Of a stretch of DNA of 64,000 nt, positions 25,747-34,846 are shown piece by piece. Below the pieces are notes generated by a model. The model did not search any database. It saw only the letters and a program-made list of their open reading frames with translations, and had not been told where the DNA came from. This stretch comes from Candidatus Geothrix skivensis (GTDB taxonomy: Bacteria; Acidobacteriota; Holophagae; Holophagales; Holophagaceae), in the NCBI GenBank assembly GCA_016721195.1, contig JADKIO010000008.1:310001-374000 (forward strand), given 5' to 3'. Each line of letters starts with the position of its first letter. Position 1 is the first letter of the stretch. The translations under genes were made by a program, and so were the position numbers.

Positions 25747-26439
25747 CGGAGCTGCTGGTGCAGTGGGGGCTGGCGGCGCGGCTGGTGGGGCGCACCCGCT
25801 ACTGCATCGAGCCCCGGTGGATCCGCAACACCGTGCCCACGGTGGGCGGCACCAAGGATCCGGATCTGGCCCGCATCCGCGACCTGGCGCCGGACCTGGT
25901 GATCCTCGAGCGCGACGAGAACCTGCAGGCAACGGCCGAGGCCCTCACGGCCCTGGGCCTACCCTGGCTGGCCCTGGAGATCCGCTCGGTGAAGGATTGC
26001 GTGGCTGCGCTGCGCCTGCTGGGGAGAAGCTGGGCGTGGCCGCCGCGGCCGAGCCGCGGGCAGCGGCCCTGGAGGCCATGCTCAAGGGGCGGCGGCGCCG
26101 GGGCGCCGGGGCCCCGGCGCCCTGGTCCTGGTGTGGAGGTCGCCCTGGATGAGCGCCGGGCCAGATACCTACCTGGGGGACCTGCTGCGCCAGGGGGGCT
26201 TCACGCCCCTGGGACCGGATCGCTACCCCGTGCTGACCGAGGATCAGCTGGACGCCCTGGCGCCCCAGGTGATCCTCCTGCCCACGGAGCCCTTCCGCTT
26301 CAGCGCGCGGCACCGGCAGGAGCTGCAGAAGCGGTTCCCGAAGGCCGCCGTCCACCTGGTGGATGGCCAGATCCTCACCTGGTACCTGAGCCGCACGGAG
26401 GCCGCCCTGGACCTGGTGCGGAGCCTCCGCCCGAGTTAG
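25704..26439 (+). pseudogene. BtuF/TroA-like substrate-binding (helical-backbone) protein, broken
   Basis: The opening RRIISLVPSVTELLVQWGLA, then VGRTRYCIEP and APDLVILERDENLQ, matches the cobalamin/metal-chelate binding proteins of the BtuF type. The reading frame breaks twice: at the GGGG of 26021-26024 (one more G restores LLGEKLGVAAAAEPRAA) and in the GC-rich 26089-26123. The C-terminal lobe (PDTYLGDLLRQGGF, ALAPQVILLPTEPF) then runs to the stop at 26439. No start codon or signal peptide is visible upstream of 25704. The breaks may be sequencing errors, but the missing 5' end next to a hairpin repeat suggests genuine damage is possible. Confidence 0.65.
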
Positions 26440-26496
26440 GCCTCGCGGTTAGAGGTATCCTGGTCGGGTCGAGCTCGCCCATCCACCGGAGACCCC

Positions 26497-27537
26497 ATGC
26501 CCCTTCCCCTCCTCTGCCTCCTGGCGCCCCTGCCCGCCCTGCAGGCGCCCGCCCCCGTGAACGAAGCCCAGGCCGTGCTGGAGGCCGCCCGTGCCAAGTA
26601 CAAGTCCGTCATGGAGGCCCGCGACGCCTTCGTGAAGGGCGGCAAGAACAGCAAGGACTTCCGGCCCGACTGCGCCAAGGAACTGGCGGAACTGGAGACC
26701 CGCCTGGCCACCGAAACCCGGCCCGAGGTGCGGCACGCCCTGCTGGTGAGCCGCTTCTTCCACCTGGTCATGGCCAAGGAGAACCCCAGCGAAGCCTTCC
26801 AGGCCCAGGTGCGCAAGGAGGTCCCCGCCACCGCCCCCGCCTGGAGCCTGAACCCCGCCATGCTGGCCGCCCGGGCCGAAGAGGATCCCAAGGCCTGGGG
26901 CCCCTACGTGGCCGAGGCCCGCGCCAAGCACGGCGATCCCGCGGTGCGGAGCCTGCTGCTCTTCGAGTTCTTCTGGGAGCGCCTGGATGCGAAAGACGAG
27001 GCCGCCTGGAAGCCCGCCTACGAAACCCTGCAATCGGAGTTCGCGACCACGCGCCAGGCCAAGCAGGCCAAGGACATTCTGGAAAGCGAACAGAAGACCG
27101 GCGTCGGCCAGCCGGCCCCGGCCTTCAGCGTGCAGGCCCTGGGGGAGGCGAAGACCACCTATACCCTGGCCAGCTTCAAGGGCCGCTACGTGCTCCTCGA
27201 CTTCTGGGCCACCTGGTGCCCGCCCTGCCGCGCGGAGATGCCCGGGATGCACGCCGCCTGGGCCGCCTTCAAGGCCAAGCCCTTCGATATCCTCTCCCTC
27301 TCCTTCGACCGCAAGGTGGAGCACATCGCCCCCTACCGCGCCCAGGCCGCCACGCCCATGCCCTGGAAGCACGCCTTCATCGAAGGGGGCTTCCAGAACC
27401 CCCTCAGCGTGGCCTACGGCGTGAAGGGCATCCCCAAGCCCCTGCTCATCGGCCCCGATGGGAAGATCGTCGCCAATGGCGGCGACCTGCGGGGCACGAA
27501 CCTGGAGAAGACCCTGGAGAAGTTCCTGGGGAAGTAG
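26497..27537 (+). CDS. TlpA/ResA-type thioredoxin-fold thiol reductase
   Basis: An exported 346-residue protein: signal peptide (PLLCLLAPLPALQA), a long helical N-terminal region (about 25-200), and a C-terminal AhpC/TSA-Redoxin-like domain with active site WCPPC (Cys241, Cys244). The cis-Pro region GIPKPLLIGPDGK and the VLLDFWATWCPPCRAEMPG context are those of TlpA/ResA proteins that reduce periplasmic disulfides, often apocytochrome c. It is convergent with DsbD, which would supply it with electrons, and the window has CxxCH proteins that need reduced cysteines. The helical N-terminal extension is unusual and unassigned. Confidence 0.82.
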   Translation: MPLPLLCLLAPLPALQAPAPVNEAQAVLEAARAKYKSVMEARDAFVKGGKNSKDFRPDCAKELAELETRLATETRPEVRHALLVSRFFHLVMAKENPSEAFQAQVRKEVPATAPAWSLNPAMLAARAEEDPKAWGPYVAEARAKHGDPAVRSLLLFEFFWERLDAKDEAAWKPAYETLQSEFATTRQAKQAKDILESEQKTGVGQPAPAFSVQALGEAKTTYTLASFKGRYVLLDFWATWCPPCRAEMPGMHAAWAAFKAKPFDILSLSFDRKVEHIAPYRAQAATPMPWKHAFIEGGFQNPLSVAYGVKGIPKPLLIGPDGKIVANGGDLRGTNLEKTLEKFLGK

Positions 27538-27574
27538 CGCTCTGCTGAATCCACTGCGCGGATTCAGTTGAGAA

Positions 27575-27598
27575 GAGGGCCCGCATCCGCGGGCCCTC
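27575..27598. terminator. Shared bidirectional terminator between tlpA-like gene and dsbD
   Basis: GAGGGCCCGC, loop ATCC, GCGGGCCCTC: a perfect 10-bp stem followed by TCTATTT on the + strand. A second small hairpin (CTGAATCC...GGATTCAG, 27545-27567) precedes it. The convergent genes end at 27537 and 27600. Confidence 0.8.
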
Positions 27599-27599
27599 T

Positions 27600-29354
27600 C
27601 TATTTACCTTCGAGCCAGGCCTTCATCGCCTCGGGCTTCTGGAAGCCCAGGATGCGGCGCAGTTCCTTGCCCTCGGCGTCCATCAGGATGACCGTTGGGT
27701 AGCCGTTGATCTTCAGCTTCTCGGCGAGATCCTTCCGCTTGGCATCGGTATCGATGCGGATGGCCACGGCGTTCTGGGCGAGCCACTGCTTCACGCCCTT
27801 GTCAGGCCAGGTCTTTTCGTCCAGTTCCTTGCACTGGGCGCACCACTCGGCGTAGATGTCCACCAGCACGAGCTTCTTCTCGGCCTTGGCCTTGGCCAGG
27901 GCGCCTTCGAGATCCTGCTCCAGCCACCCGGCGTGTTCTTCCTTGGCGGCTGTGGCCCCACCGCCCCGGGGCAGCAGCTCCACGGAAAGGAAGGTTTCCA
28001 CGGCCCGCAGTCCCAGCAGGACCGCGAAGGCCAGCAGGAGGATGGCCAGGCCCTTGCGGATCTGGCCCACCATGTCCTCCGCGGCTTCGAAGAGACCGAA
28101 GACCGCCGAGCCCACCAGCATCACGAAGGACCAGAGGGTGAAGTTGGCCCACTCAGGCACGATGAACCGCACGTTCCAGGCCGCGAAGCCCAGCACCACC
28201 AGGCCCATGATCTGCTTGAAGCGCGTGAGCCAGTCGCCGCTCTTGGGCAGGGCGGCGGAGAAGGTGCCGACAGTCATGAACAGCACGCCCATGCCCAGGG
28301 AGAACACGAAGAGCTGCAGGCCTCCCAGCCACACATCCCCCTGCTGGGCGATGCCCACCAGCACGGCCCCGATGACCGGCCCCACGCAAGGCGCCGAAAG
28401 GGGACCCAGCACCAAGCCCATGAGGAAGGCACCGCCGAAGCCCTTGCGGGAGCCATCGCCCTGCAGCTTCGCCGCCAGGCTCGGCGGGAGGTTGATCTCG
28501 AAGGCACCGAAAAGGGAAAACGCAAAGGCCGCGAAGAGCAGGGACACCGGTATCAGGAAGGCCGGCTTTTGTGCAAAGGCACCGAAGGCCGCGCCGCTCT
28601 TGGCCGCCAGCACCCCCAGGGTCGTGTAGGTGACGGCCATGCCCAGCACCAGCATGACCGACAGCAAGAAGCCGCGGGCCTTGCCCCCACCCTTCGCCCC
28701 CACGATGGCCATGGTGATGGGGATCATCGGATACACACAGGGCGTCAGCGAGGCCGCCATGCCCGCCAGGAAGACCAGCAGCAAGGACAGCAGGAGGCCG
28801 GTGGAAGCCGGCGCCGCGGGGACTTCCGGGCGCGAGTTGGGTGCCTTGGGAGGTGCAGGTGGAGCTTCGACCTTGGCCCCCTCCTTCGGCTTCTCCTCAG
28901 GCGAGGCCGCGGGAGTTGCTGTGGGTGTTGCCAAGGTTGCACCTGCGGGAATCAGCTCCGCCATCACCTGGATATAGCGCGTGGTGGGCGGGAAGCAGAC
29001 GCCGCCCTCGCCCTCGGTGCAGGGCTGGTAGGTCACGTACAGCTTCACCTTGCCGGAGAGGCCCTGGCCGCTCACGGGCACGCTCACGGTGCCGTGCCAG
29101 ATGCCATCCCCGAGCTCGTCCTTGGCCGTGGTGGGCGGCAGCTTGCCCATGGTCAGGGTGCCGGGGCCCTCCTTCTTCACCACCGCCATGAAGGAGGCCT
29201 TGAGGTGTGCGCCCGCGGGCACGCCCACCACCACGGCGCCCTTCTGGAAGTCCAGGGTCACGTCCTTCTTGGGATCGAAGGAGGGGTCCGCCCGCTGGGC
29301 CAGGGCCGGCAGGGCCAGACAGAGGCTCAGGAGGATCGGGGTCAACAGGCGCAT
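27600..29354 (-). CDS. dsbD: Thiol:disulfide interchange protein DsbD
   Basis: Carries reductant from cytoplasmic thioredoxin to the periplasm. At 584 residues it has the full three-domain layout. A signal peptide (LLTPILLSLCLALPALA) is followed by an N-terminal immunoglobulin-like domain with a Cys pair (QPCTEGEGGVCFPP). Eight membrane helices follow with the buried Cys pair (LTPCVYPMIPITMAIVGA and LSAPCVGPVIGAVL). The C-terminal thioredoxin domain has CAQC (EWCAQCKELDEKTW) instead of the E. coli CVAC. ATG at 29354 (MRLLTP) gives a proper signal peptide; a longer upstream frame does not look real. Confidence 0.93.
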   Translation of the reverse strand: MRLLTPILLSLCLALPALAQRADPSFDPKKDVTLDFQKGAVVVGVPAGAHLKASFMAVVKKEGPGTLTMGKLPPTTAKDELGDGIWHGTVSVPVSGQGLSGKVKLYVTYQPCTEGEGGVCFPPTTRYIQVMAELIPAGATLATPTATPAASPEEKPKEGAKVEAPPAPPKAPNSRPEVPAAPASTGLLLSLLLVFLAGMAASLTPCVYPMIPITMAIVGAKGGGKARGFLLSVMLVLGMAVTYTTLGVLAAKSGAAFGAFAQKPAFLIPVSLLFAAFAFSLFGAFEINLPPSLAAKLQGDGSRKGFGGAFLMGLVLGPLSAPCVGPVIGAVLVGIAQQGDVWLGGLQLFVFSLGMGVLFMTVGTFSAALPKSGDWLTRFKQIMGLVVLGFAAWNVRFIVPEWANFTLWSFVMLVGSAVFGLFEAAEDMVGQIRKGLAILLLAFAVLLGLRAVETFLSVELLPRGGGATAAKEEHAGWLEQDLEGALAKAKAEKKLVLVDIYAEWCAQCKELDEKTWPDKGVKQWLAQNAVAIRIDTDAKRKDLAEKLKINGYPTVILMDAEGKELRRILGFQKPEAMKAWLEGK

Positions 29355-29668
29355 GGGGGCTCCAGACCAGAATTCTCCATGGTAGCGCCCCCGGGGCTCC
29401 TCCCTGGTGGGAGGTCCCGGTAGTGGTGCCCACGCGAAACAGCTGGATCGTCCACCACGCCCGCGGGCACCACGTGGCGGGGGTCTGGGGGTACGCCAGT
29501 GCCCCCAGCGGGGTGACAGCCCTGGCGCGTCTGCGCGCAAGGGCGCCAGAGGGGCCATGCCCCGATGACCCTAGATCCCGGTCAGCGCATGCGCTGGCCG
29601 GGGGAAGTGCACCTTGCCATCAACCCATTGATCCAGGAATTTCAGGCGAGGTGCACTAGCCTATAGCC
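29355..29668. other. Divergent intergenic region, dsbD and HD gene
   Basis: A 314-bp gap between divergent starts. It has a near-perfect hairpin around 29577-29603 (CCCGGTCAGCGC / GCGCTGGCCGGG) and an inverted GTGCACCT...AGGTGCAC pair near 29608-29655 just before the HD gene. Both could be regulatory. I see no RNA gene or convincing promoter hexamers. Confidence 0.35.
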
Positions 29669-30343
29669 ATGACCCTGCGCTTCGCCTTTCCCTGGTACGT
29701 CCCCCTCATCGCCCGCCTGAAGGCCCACCTGGCCGCCGAGCCCGCCCCCCGGGACGCGGCCCACGACCTGGGCCACATCCTCCGCACCTCCACCCTGGCC
29801 CAGACCCTGGCCCAGGCGGAGGGCGCCGACCAGGAGGTCTGCCTGGCGGCGGCCCTGCTCCACGACCTGGTCTACCGCCCCAAGAACCATCCGGAATCGG
29901 CCCGGACGGCCCAGATGGCCGCGGAGCTGGTGCCCACCTGGTGCCGGGAGACCCCGGGCCTGGAGGAGAAGGCCGAGGCGGTGGCCGCGGCCGTGGCCAG
30001 CCACAGCTGGACCGGCGGGGGCCAGCCCCTCAGCCTGGAGGCGGCGGTGGTGCAGGACGCGGACCGGCTGGAGGCCCTGGGAGCCATCGGCGTGGCCCGG
30101 GTCTTCGCCACGGGGGGCAGCTTCAACGCGGGCCTCTGGCACCCCCTGGATCCCTTTGCCCGGAACCGGGACCTGAACGACAAGGCCTGGACCCTGGATC
30201 ACTTCGAAAAGAAGCTGCTGAAGCTTCCGGGGCTCATGAAGACCGCCACCGGACGCCGGATGGCGGAATCCCGCCAGCGCACCATGGAGGACTTTCTGAA
30301 GGCCCTGCGCATCGAGATCGATGTGGAGTTCCGGGGGAATTAG
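29669..30343 (+). CDS. HD-domain phosphohydrolase
   Basis: A 224-residue cytoplasmic HD superfamily protein. Metal-binding residues are visible in HDLGHILRTSTLA and in the HD doublet LLHDLVYRP, with a later His/Asp set in SHSW and VVQDADRLEALGAIG. The pattern QDADRLEALGAIGVARVF is typical of the YedJ/predicted-nuclease HD group that acts on nucleotides or related phosphate esters; the substrate is unknown. The ATG at 29669 is preceded by an inverted GTGCAC pair rather than an obvious Shine-Dalgarno. It stands at the head of a three-gene run with the QueD-like and deacetylase genes. Confidence 0.8.
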   Translation: MTLRFAFPWYVPLIARLKAHLAAEPAPRDAAHDLGHILRTSTLAQTLAQAEGADQEVCLAAALLHDLVYRPKNHPESARTAQMAAELVPTWCRETPGLEEKAEAVAAAVASHSWTGGGQPLSLEAAVVQDADRLEALGAIGVARVFATGGSFNAGLWHPLDPFARNRDLNDKAWTLDHFEKKLLKLPGLMKTATGRRMAESRQRTMEDFLKALRIEIDVEFRGN

Positions 30344-30371
30344 AATCCCCGATGGGGAGCTATACTTCGCC

Positions 30372-30722
30372 ATGGCCTTCACCCTCTCCCTCCGGCGCAC
30401 CTTCGTGGCCGACCACTTCCACGACCTGCCGGGGTTCCAGGAGGATCGCCACGGGCACAACTGGGAGGTGGAGGCCTGCGCGGAGCTCGGCTCCGAGGCG
30501 GAGGAACCTGCCCTCGCCATGGCTCTGGATGCCTGGGTGGCCACCCTCGACTACCGCCTGCTGAACGAGCTCCCGCCCCTGGCCGGACGGAACCCCACCG
30601 CCGAAGTCCTGGCCGAGCAGGCCCTGTTCTATCTCAAGGGCGCAGCCCTTGAGCCCCGCTGGGTGAAGGTCCGCGAAAAGGCCAACTACTGGGCCCTCTG
30701 CCGCGCCGGTGCAGACCGATGA
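30372..30722 (+). CDS. 6-pyruvoyl-tetrahydropterin synthase/QueD-family protein, catalytic Cys absent
   Basis: A 116-residue protein of the PTPS/QueD fold. The zinc histidines are present: ADHFHD and HGHNWEVEA. The catalytic Cys that normally sits four residues before HGH is Gln here (FQEDRHGHN), so standard 6-carboxytetrahydropterin synthase chemistry is doubtful. PTPS relatives with a replaced Cys exist and can act on other pterins. No other queuosine gene is nearby. The start at ATG 30372 (MAFTLSLRRTF) fits the family; a longer frame from 30321 does not. The stop overlaps the next ATG (ATGA). Confidence 0.75.
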   Translation: MAFTLSLRRTFVADHFHDLPGFQEDRHGHNWEVEACAELGSEAEEPALAMALDAWVATLDYRLLNELPPLAGRNPTAEVLAEQALFYLKGAALEPRWVKVREKANYWALCRAGADR

Positions 30723-32251
30723 GGGCTTGGCTCGCCGCCGCACTGCTGCTGTTCCCGGTGGCCTGTGACCGGAGCGACCAGCCCAAGGCAGCGCCGCCCC
30801 AGGCCCCGGGCCCGGCCGCGGCGACCAGCCCCTGGACCTGGCACCCCCTGGGCGGCCTGGCCGTCATCGAGGGCGAAGTGACGGAACCCACGACGCTCCT
30901 CCTGGAGGGCCGCTCCATCCGGGAGCGGCGCTTCACGGAGATCGGTCCCGTCCGCTGGGAGTTCTTCCGCCCCCCGGCGGGGGAAACCGCGGTGCTGCGC
31001 ACCGAGGAGGGCCGGGAACTGGCCCGCTTCGAGTTCTCGGTGCCGGTGCCGGGGGCGAGGCCCAAGCCCGCCCAGGCTCCCGCGAAAAAGGCCCTGCCCC
31101 CGCCCGTGCCAGCGGCCAAGGCTCCGACCCCAACGCCGAAGCCCCCGACCCCGGCTCCGCCTCAGCCCAAGGCCGCCCCGGCGCCCCTGCCCCAGCCGAA
31201 ACCAAGCCCCGCTCCACCGTCCCCACCCAAGGCGGTCCTCCCGGCGCCTGAGCCCGAGCCGACCCCGAAAACCAGGGCCGAGGCCAGGCTCCGGAGCCTG
31301 CCCGCCACACCGATCCCAGGGCGCAAGCCCCTGGCCCTGCCGGGCCCCGCCGTGGCCCCCACGGGACTGCCGCCGCGGGCGGCCACCTTCACGCCCATCG
31401 TGGTGGAATCGGCGCCACCAACGCTCACGAAGCCCGCACCTCCCCCGGCCTCCCTGGTCACTCCGGTGGTGCCTCGGCCGGGCGCGGCCCCTGCGTGGCC
31501 GGGCGGCGGCGAGGCCCTGAACCTCACCCGCGGACCCGTCGGGAAGAAGCGCCTCCTGCTCAGCTTCGATGGCGGCTCCAGCAACGAAGTCACCACCGAG
31601 GTCCTCGACATCCTGAAGGCCCGCGGCGTGCGAACCACCCTCTTCCTCACGGGCGCCTTCATCCGGCGCTTCCCGGCCCAGGTGAAGCGCATGGCCGCCG
31701 AAGGGCACGAGCTGGGCAACCACACCATGAACCACCCCCACTTCGCCCCGGACATGAAGCGGGATCCGAAGTGGACCAGGGAGCGCGTCCAGAAGGAGCT
31801 CCTGGACGCGGACGCGGCCCTGGTGAGCCTCCTGGGCCGGCCCATGGATCCCTACTGGCGGGCCCCCTACGGTGAGCACACGGCGGAGATCCGCCGCTGG
31901 GCCGAGGAGGTGGGCTACCGCCACATCGGGTGGAGCGAGGGGGCCGACACCCTGGACTGGGCCGGGCCCAAGGACCGTCGCCTCTACCGCAGCGGCGAGG
32001 CCATCGTGGCCCGGCTCGAGAAGCGGCTGGGCCGCGAGGGCGATGGCCTCATCGTGCTCATGCACCTGGGCTCCGCACGGGAGCTCGGGGATCGCCCGAC
32101 GGAGGGCCTCGGGGCCTTCATGGACCGGGCCCGGAAGGAGGGCTGGACCTTCGTGACCGTCGGCACCATCCTGCAGGATCTCGGCAAGCCCGCCTGGGAT
32201 CCGCAGCAGCGCCTCGCCCTGCTCACCGAGGCTCCCGCGCCCCGCCGCTAG
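30719..32251 (+). CDS. Exported polysaccharide deacetylase (NodB domain) with long proline-rich linker
   Basis: Has 510 residues. The N-terminus AAALLLFPVACDRS looks like a lipoprotein signal (Cys16). A small beta domain follows, then ~150 residues of Pro/Ala/Lys-rich linker (about 110-230), then a NodB homology domain (about 275-500). The first NodB motif reads SFDGGS (282-287): the catalytic-base Asp284 is kept, but the second Asp, normally a metal ligand, is Gly. The other ligands are present in NHTMNH (His335, His339). RAPYGEH and VLMHLG give motifs 3 and 5. Likely acts on peptidoglycan or surface glycan. Overlaps the QueD-like stop. Confidence 0.82.
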   Translation: MRAWLAAALLLFPVACDRSDQPKAAPPQAPGPAAATSPWTWHPLGGLAVIEGEVTEPTTLLLEGRSIRERRFTEIGPVRWEFFRPPAGETAVLRTEEGRELARFEFSVPVPGARPKPAQAPAKKALPPPVPAAKAPTPTPKPPTPAPPQPKAAPAPLPQPKPSPAPPSPPKAVLPAPEPEPTPKTRAEARLRSLPATPIPGRKPLALPGPAVAPTGLPPRAATFTPIVVESAPPTLTKPAPPPASLVTPVVPRPGAAPAWPGGGEALNLTRGPVGKKRLLLSFDGGSSNEVTTEVLDILKARGVRTTLFLTGAFIRRFPAQVKRMAAEGHELGNHTMNHPHFAPDMKRDPKWTRERVQKELLDADAALVSLLGRPMDPYWRAPYGEHTAEIRRWAEEVGYRHIGWSEGADTLDWAGPKDRRLYRSGEAIVARLEKRLGREGDGLIVLMHLGSARELGDRPTEGLGAFMDRARKEGWTFVTVGTILQDLGKPAWDPQQRLALLTEAPAPRR

Positions 32252-32296
32252 CGTTCCCGCTGGGCTACACTGGTGCCGAACCACCGTGGAGGGGAT

Positions 32297-34846
32297 TTGC
32301 AGGGGATCGGCCGCTGGACGCTGAGGGCAGTCCTGGGTTTCGTCGCCCTGGTGCTGCTGCTCTCCCTGGGCAGCTACCATCCCCTGGATCCCCATCCCTT
32401 CACCCAGGGCGCGGCAGTGGCTGCCGTCCAGAACCTCTGCGGCACCGTGGGAGCCACCCTGGCGGGCCTGCTGCAGACCCTGATGGGCATCGGCGCCTGG
32501 ATCGTGCCGCCCTACCTGCTTTGGGAGGCCTGGCCCCGGAAGGGCCGCCACTGGCCGGGTCGGCTGGCCTGGCTTGGGCTCGGACTCTCCTTCTGGACCG
32601 CCCTCGGCGCCTTCGGCAGCCGCACCTGGGCGGGCCTGCCCGAGGGCGGCACCCTGCAGCTCCGCTGGGGCGGCTGGCTGGGCAGCGCTCTCTGGCCCGT
32701 GCAGCGGCGCTTTCTCGGCCCGGTGGGCCTGCCCCTGCTGCTGGCCCTCCTGGTGCTGGTCTGCGCCCTGGTGCTGGCCCCCGTCCTGACCCGGGGCTTC
32801 GGGCGCCTGCTCCGGCACTGGTTCGGCGAAAAGGCCTGGCCCTGGGTGAAGCCCATGCCGGCCAAGGGCTTCCAGGGCTTCCTGGGCATGGTCCGGCGCC
32901 CCTTCCTGCGGGGCCGCAATCCGAGCCAGCCCGATATCGACGCCAGTGACGCCGCCGAGCTCCAGTCCCTGGCCCTGCGCCAGCAGGCCCTGGAGGACCA
33001 GCGGGAGGCCCTGCTGAAGGCCGAGCTGGAAACCGCCGAGGCCAAGCGGAAGCAGCCGCAGATCCGCGTGGAGGATCTGCTGCCGCCCATCCACTCCATG
33101 AACCTGGATGCCGCCGGCACCCTCATCGAGGCCCAGGCGCTGCCCGCCACGGGCCCCGTGGCCAGCGGTGACCAGCCCACGGCGCCCTTCCGGACCAAGC
33201 TGCTGGCCCAGGCTCCCCTGCCGCCCACCCCCAAGCCCACCGTGGCCCAGGCCCGGGTGGCCAAGGACCGCTTCGGCCGGGAGATCGTGCAGCCGCCGCT
33301 CCCCCTGACGGAGCCCACTCCGGCCAGACCCCTCCCGGCCCTGCCCCCGGAACCGTCCAGGCCCTCCATCACCGAGCGCGAGACGCTGCCGCCCCGCCGC
33401 CTCTTCGATCCCCCAGGGCAGCACGCCAAGGTCGATATCGCGGTGCTGGAAGTGATCAAGGAGAAGATTGGACAGAAACTGTCCGAGTTCAAGATCAAGG
33501 GCGTCGTCACGGGCATGCAGCCGGGCCCCGTGGTCACGGTCTTCGAGTTCCAGCCGGACGCCGGGATCCCCCTTTCGCGCATCCTGGGCATGGAAGAGGA
33601 TCTGGCCCTCGCGCTTCAGGCCGAGGCCGTGCGCATGGACCGCATCCCCGGCAAGAACCTGGTGGGCATCGAGGTGCCCAATCCCAAGCGGGAGATCATC
33701 ACCTTCCGCGAGGTCATCGACAGCCCCGCCTTCCGGGATGCGGGCGGCCTGCTCCACCTGGCCCTGGGCAAGGACATCGCCGGCCGACCCGTGGTGGCGG
33801 ACCTGAACAAGATGCCCCACCTGCTCATCGGCGGCAGCACCGGCAGCGGCAAGAGCGTGGGCGTGAACGCCATGATCTGCTCCTGCCTGGTGCGGGCCAT
33901 GCCCGACGAAGTGAAGCTCATCCTGGTGGATCCCAAGATGGTGGAGCTGGGGGTCTACGAGGACATTCCGCACCTCTGGGCGCCGGTCGTCACCGACATG
34001 AAGGAGGCGGGCCGGGTCCTCAAGTGGGTGGTGGCCCAGATGGAGGATCGCTACCGGCGCCTGGCCCTGCTGAGCGTCCGCGACCTCAAGGGCTTCAACG
34101 CCAAGGTCGCCGATGCGGGCGGCGCCATCGATCTCACGGACCGCACGCCCAACCCCCGCTGGCCCGACCGGCCCGCCATCCTGGAGCACCTGCCCTACGT
34201 GCTGGTGGTCATCGACGAGCTTGCAGACCTGATGATGGTGGCCCGCAGCGAGGTGGAGGACAGCATCGCCCGCATCGCCCAGAAGGCCCGCGCCGTGGGC
34301 ATCCACCTCATCCTGGCCACCCAGCGCCCCAGCGTGGACGTGGTCACCGGCGTCATCAAGGCCAACCTGCCCAGCCGCCTCAGCTACCGCGTGCGCACCA
34401 AGATCGATAGCCGCACCATCCTGGACTGCAGCGGCGGCGAGCAGCTGCTGGGGGCCGGCGACGCCCTCTACCTGCCCAACGGGGCCAGCCACCCCAGGCG
34501 CATCCACGCCCCCTTCCTCAGCGAAGACGAGACGCTGCGTCTCGTCACCTGGCTGCGGGAGCGGGGTCGTCCCGACTACAACCAGGCCCTCATCAGTGCC
34601 ATGGAGACCGAGGAAGAAACGGCCCTCTTCGACGAGACGGAGATGAACGGGGTGGACGACATCTATGCCCGGGCCCTTGCCGTGGTGCGGCGGGAACGGA
34701 AGGCCAGCACCAGCCTGCTTCAGCGGAAGCTGAACCTCGGCTACGGCCGCGCCGCTCGCCTCATCGACCGCATGGAGGAGGAGGGCATCGTGGGCCCGGA
34801 CCGCGGCGCAGGCAAGCCGAGGGAAGTGCTCGTCGAGGCCGAGTAG
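32297..34846 (+). CDS. ftsK: DNA translocase FtsK/SpoIIIE
   Basis: A septal DNA pump that segregates chromosomes. About 849 residues: N-terminal membrane region (about 1-180, four helices), a low-complexity linker, and a RecA-like motor with Walker A GGSTGSGKS near residue 512 and Walker B VVIDELADLM. The C-terminal winged-helix gamma domain (STSLLQRKLNLGYGRAARLI, MEEEGIVGP) reads KOPS-like sites. Start choice: TTG 32297 has GGAGG five bases upstream and gives MQGIGRWTLRAV; an in-frame GTG at 32273 has no ribosome-binding site. Single gene, 45 bases after the deacetylase. Confidence 0.93.
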   Translation: MQGIGRWTLRAVLGFVALVLLLSLGSYHPLDPHPFTQGAAVAAVQNLCGTVGATLAGLLQTLMGIGAWIVPPYLLWEAWPRKGRHWPGRLAWLGLGLSFWTALGAFGSRTWAGLPEGGTLQLRWGGWLGSALWPVQRRFLGPVGLPLLLALLVLVCALVLAPVLTRGFGRLLRHWFGEKAWPWVKPMPAKGFQGFLGMVRRPFLRGRNPSQPDIDASDAAELQSLALRQQALEDQREALLKAELETAEAKRKQPQIRVEDLLPPIHSMNLDAAGTLIEAQALPATGPVASGDQPTAPFRTKLLAQAPLPPTPKPTVAQARVAKDRFGREIVQPPLPLTEPTPARPLPALPPEPSRPSITERETLPPRRLFDPPGQHAKVDIAVLEVIKEKIGQKLSEFKIKGVVTGMQPGPVVTVFEFQPDAGIPLSRILGMEEDLALALQAEAVRMDRIPGKNLVGIEVPNPKREIITFREVIDSPAFRDAGGLLHLALGKDIAGRPVVADLNKMPHLLIGGSTGSGKSVGVNAMICSCLVRAMPDEVKLILVDPKMVELGVYEDIPHLWAPVVTDMKEAGRVLKWVVAQMEDRYRRLALLSVRDLKGFNAKVADAGGAIDLTDRTPNPRWPDRPAILEHLPYVLVVIDELADLMMVARSEVEDSIARIAQKARAVGIHLILATQRPSVDVVTGVIKANLPSRLSYRVRTKIDSRTILDCSGGEQLLGAGDALYLPNGASHPRRIHAPFLSEDETLRLVTWLRERGRPDYNQALISAMETEEETALFDETEMNGVDDIYARALAVVRRERKASTSLLQRKLNLGYGRAARLIDRMEEEGIVGPDRGAGKPREVLVEAE

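Noticed and set aside
30686..34507. A 1273-codon open frame on the minus strand opposite the deacetylase and ftsK genes
   Set aside because: It is antisense to two well-recognised genes, has His/Gly/Leu-rich low-complexity composition typical of high-GC antisense frames, and shows no domain or start signal. The same applies to other long antisense frames, for example 2354-3712 and 3741-5750.
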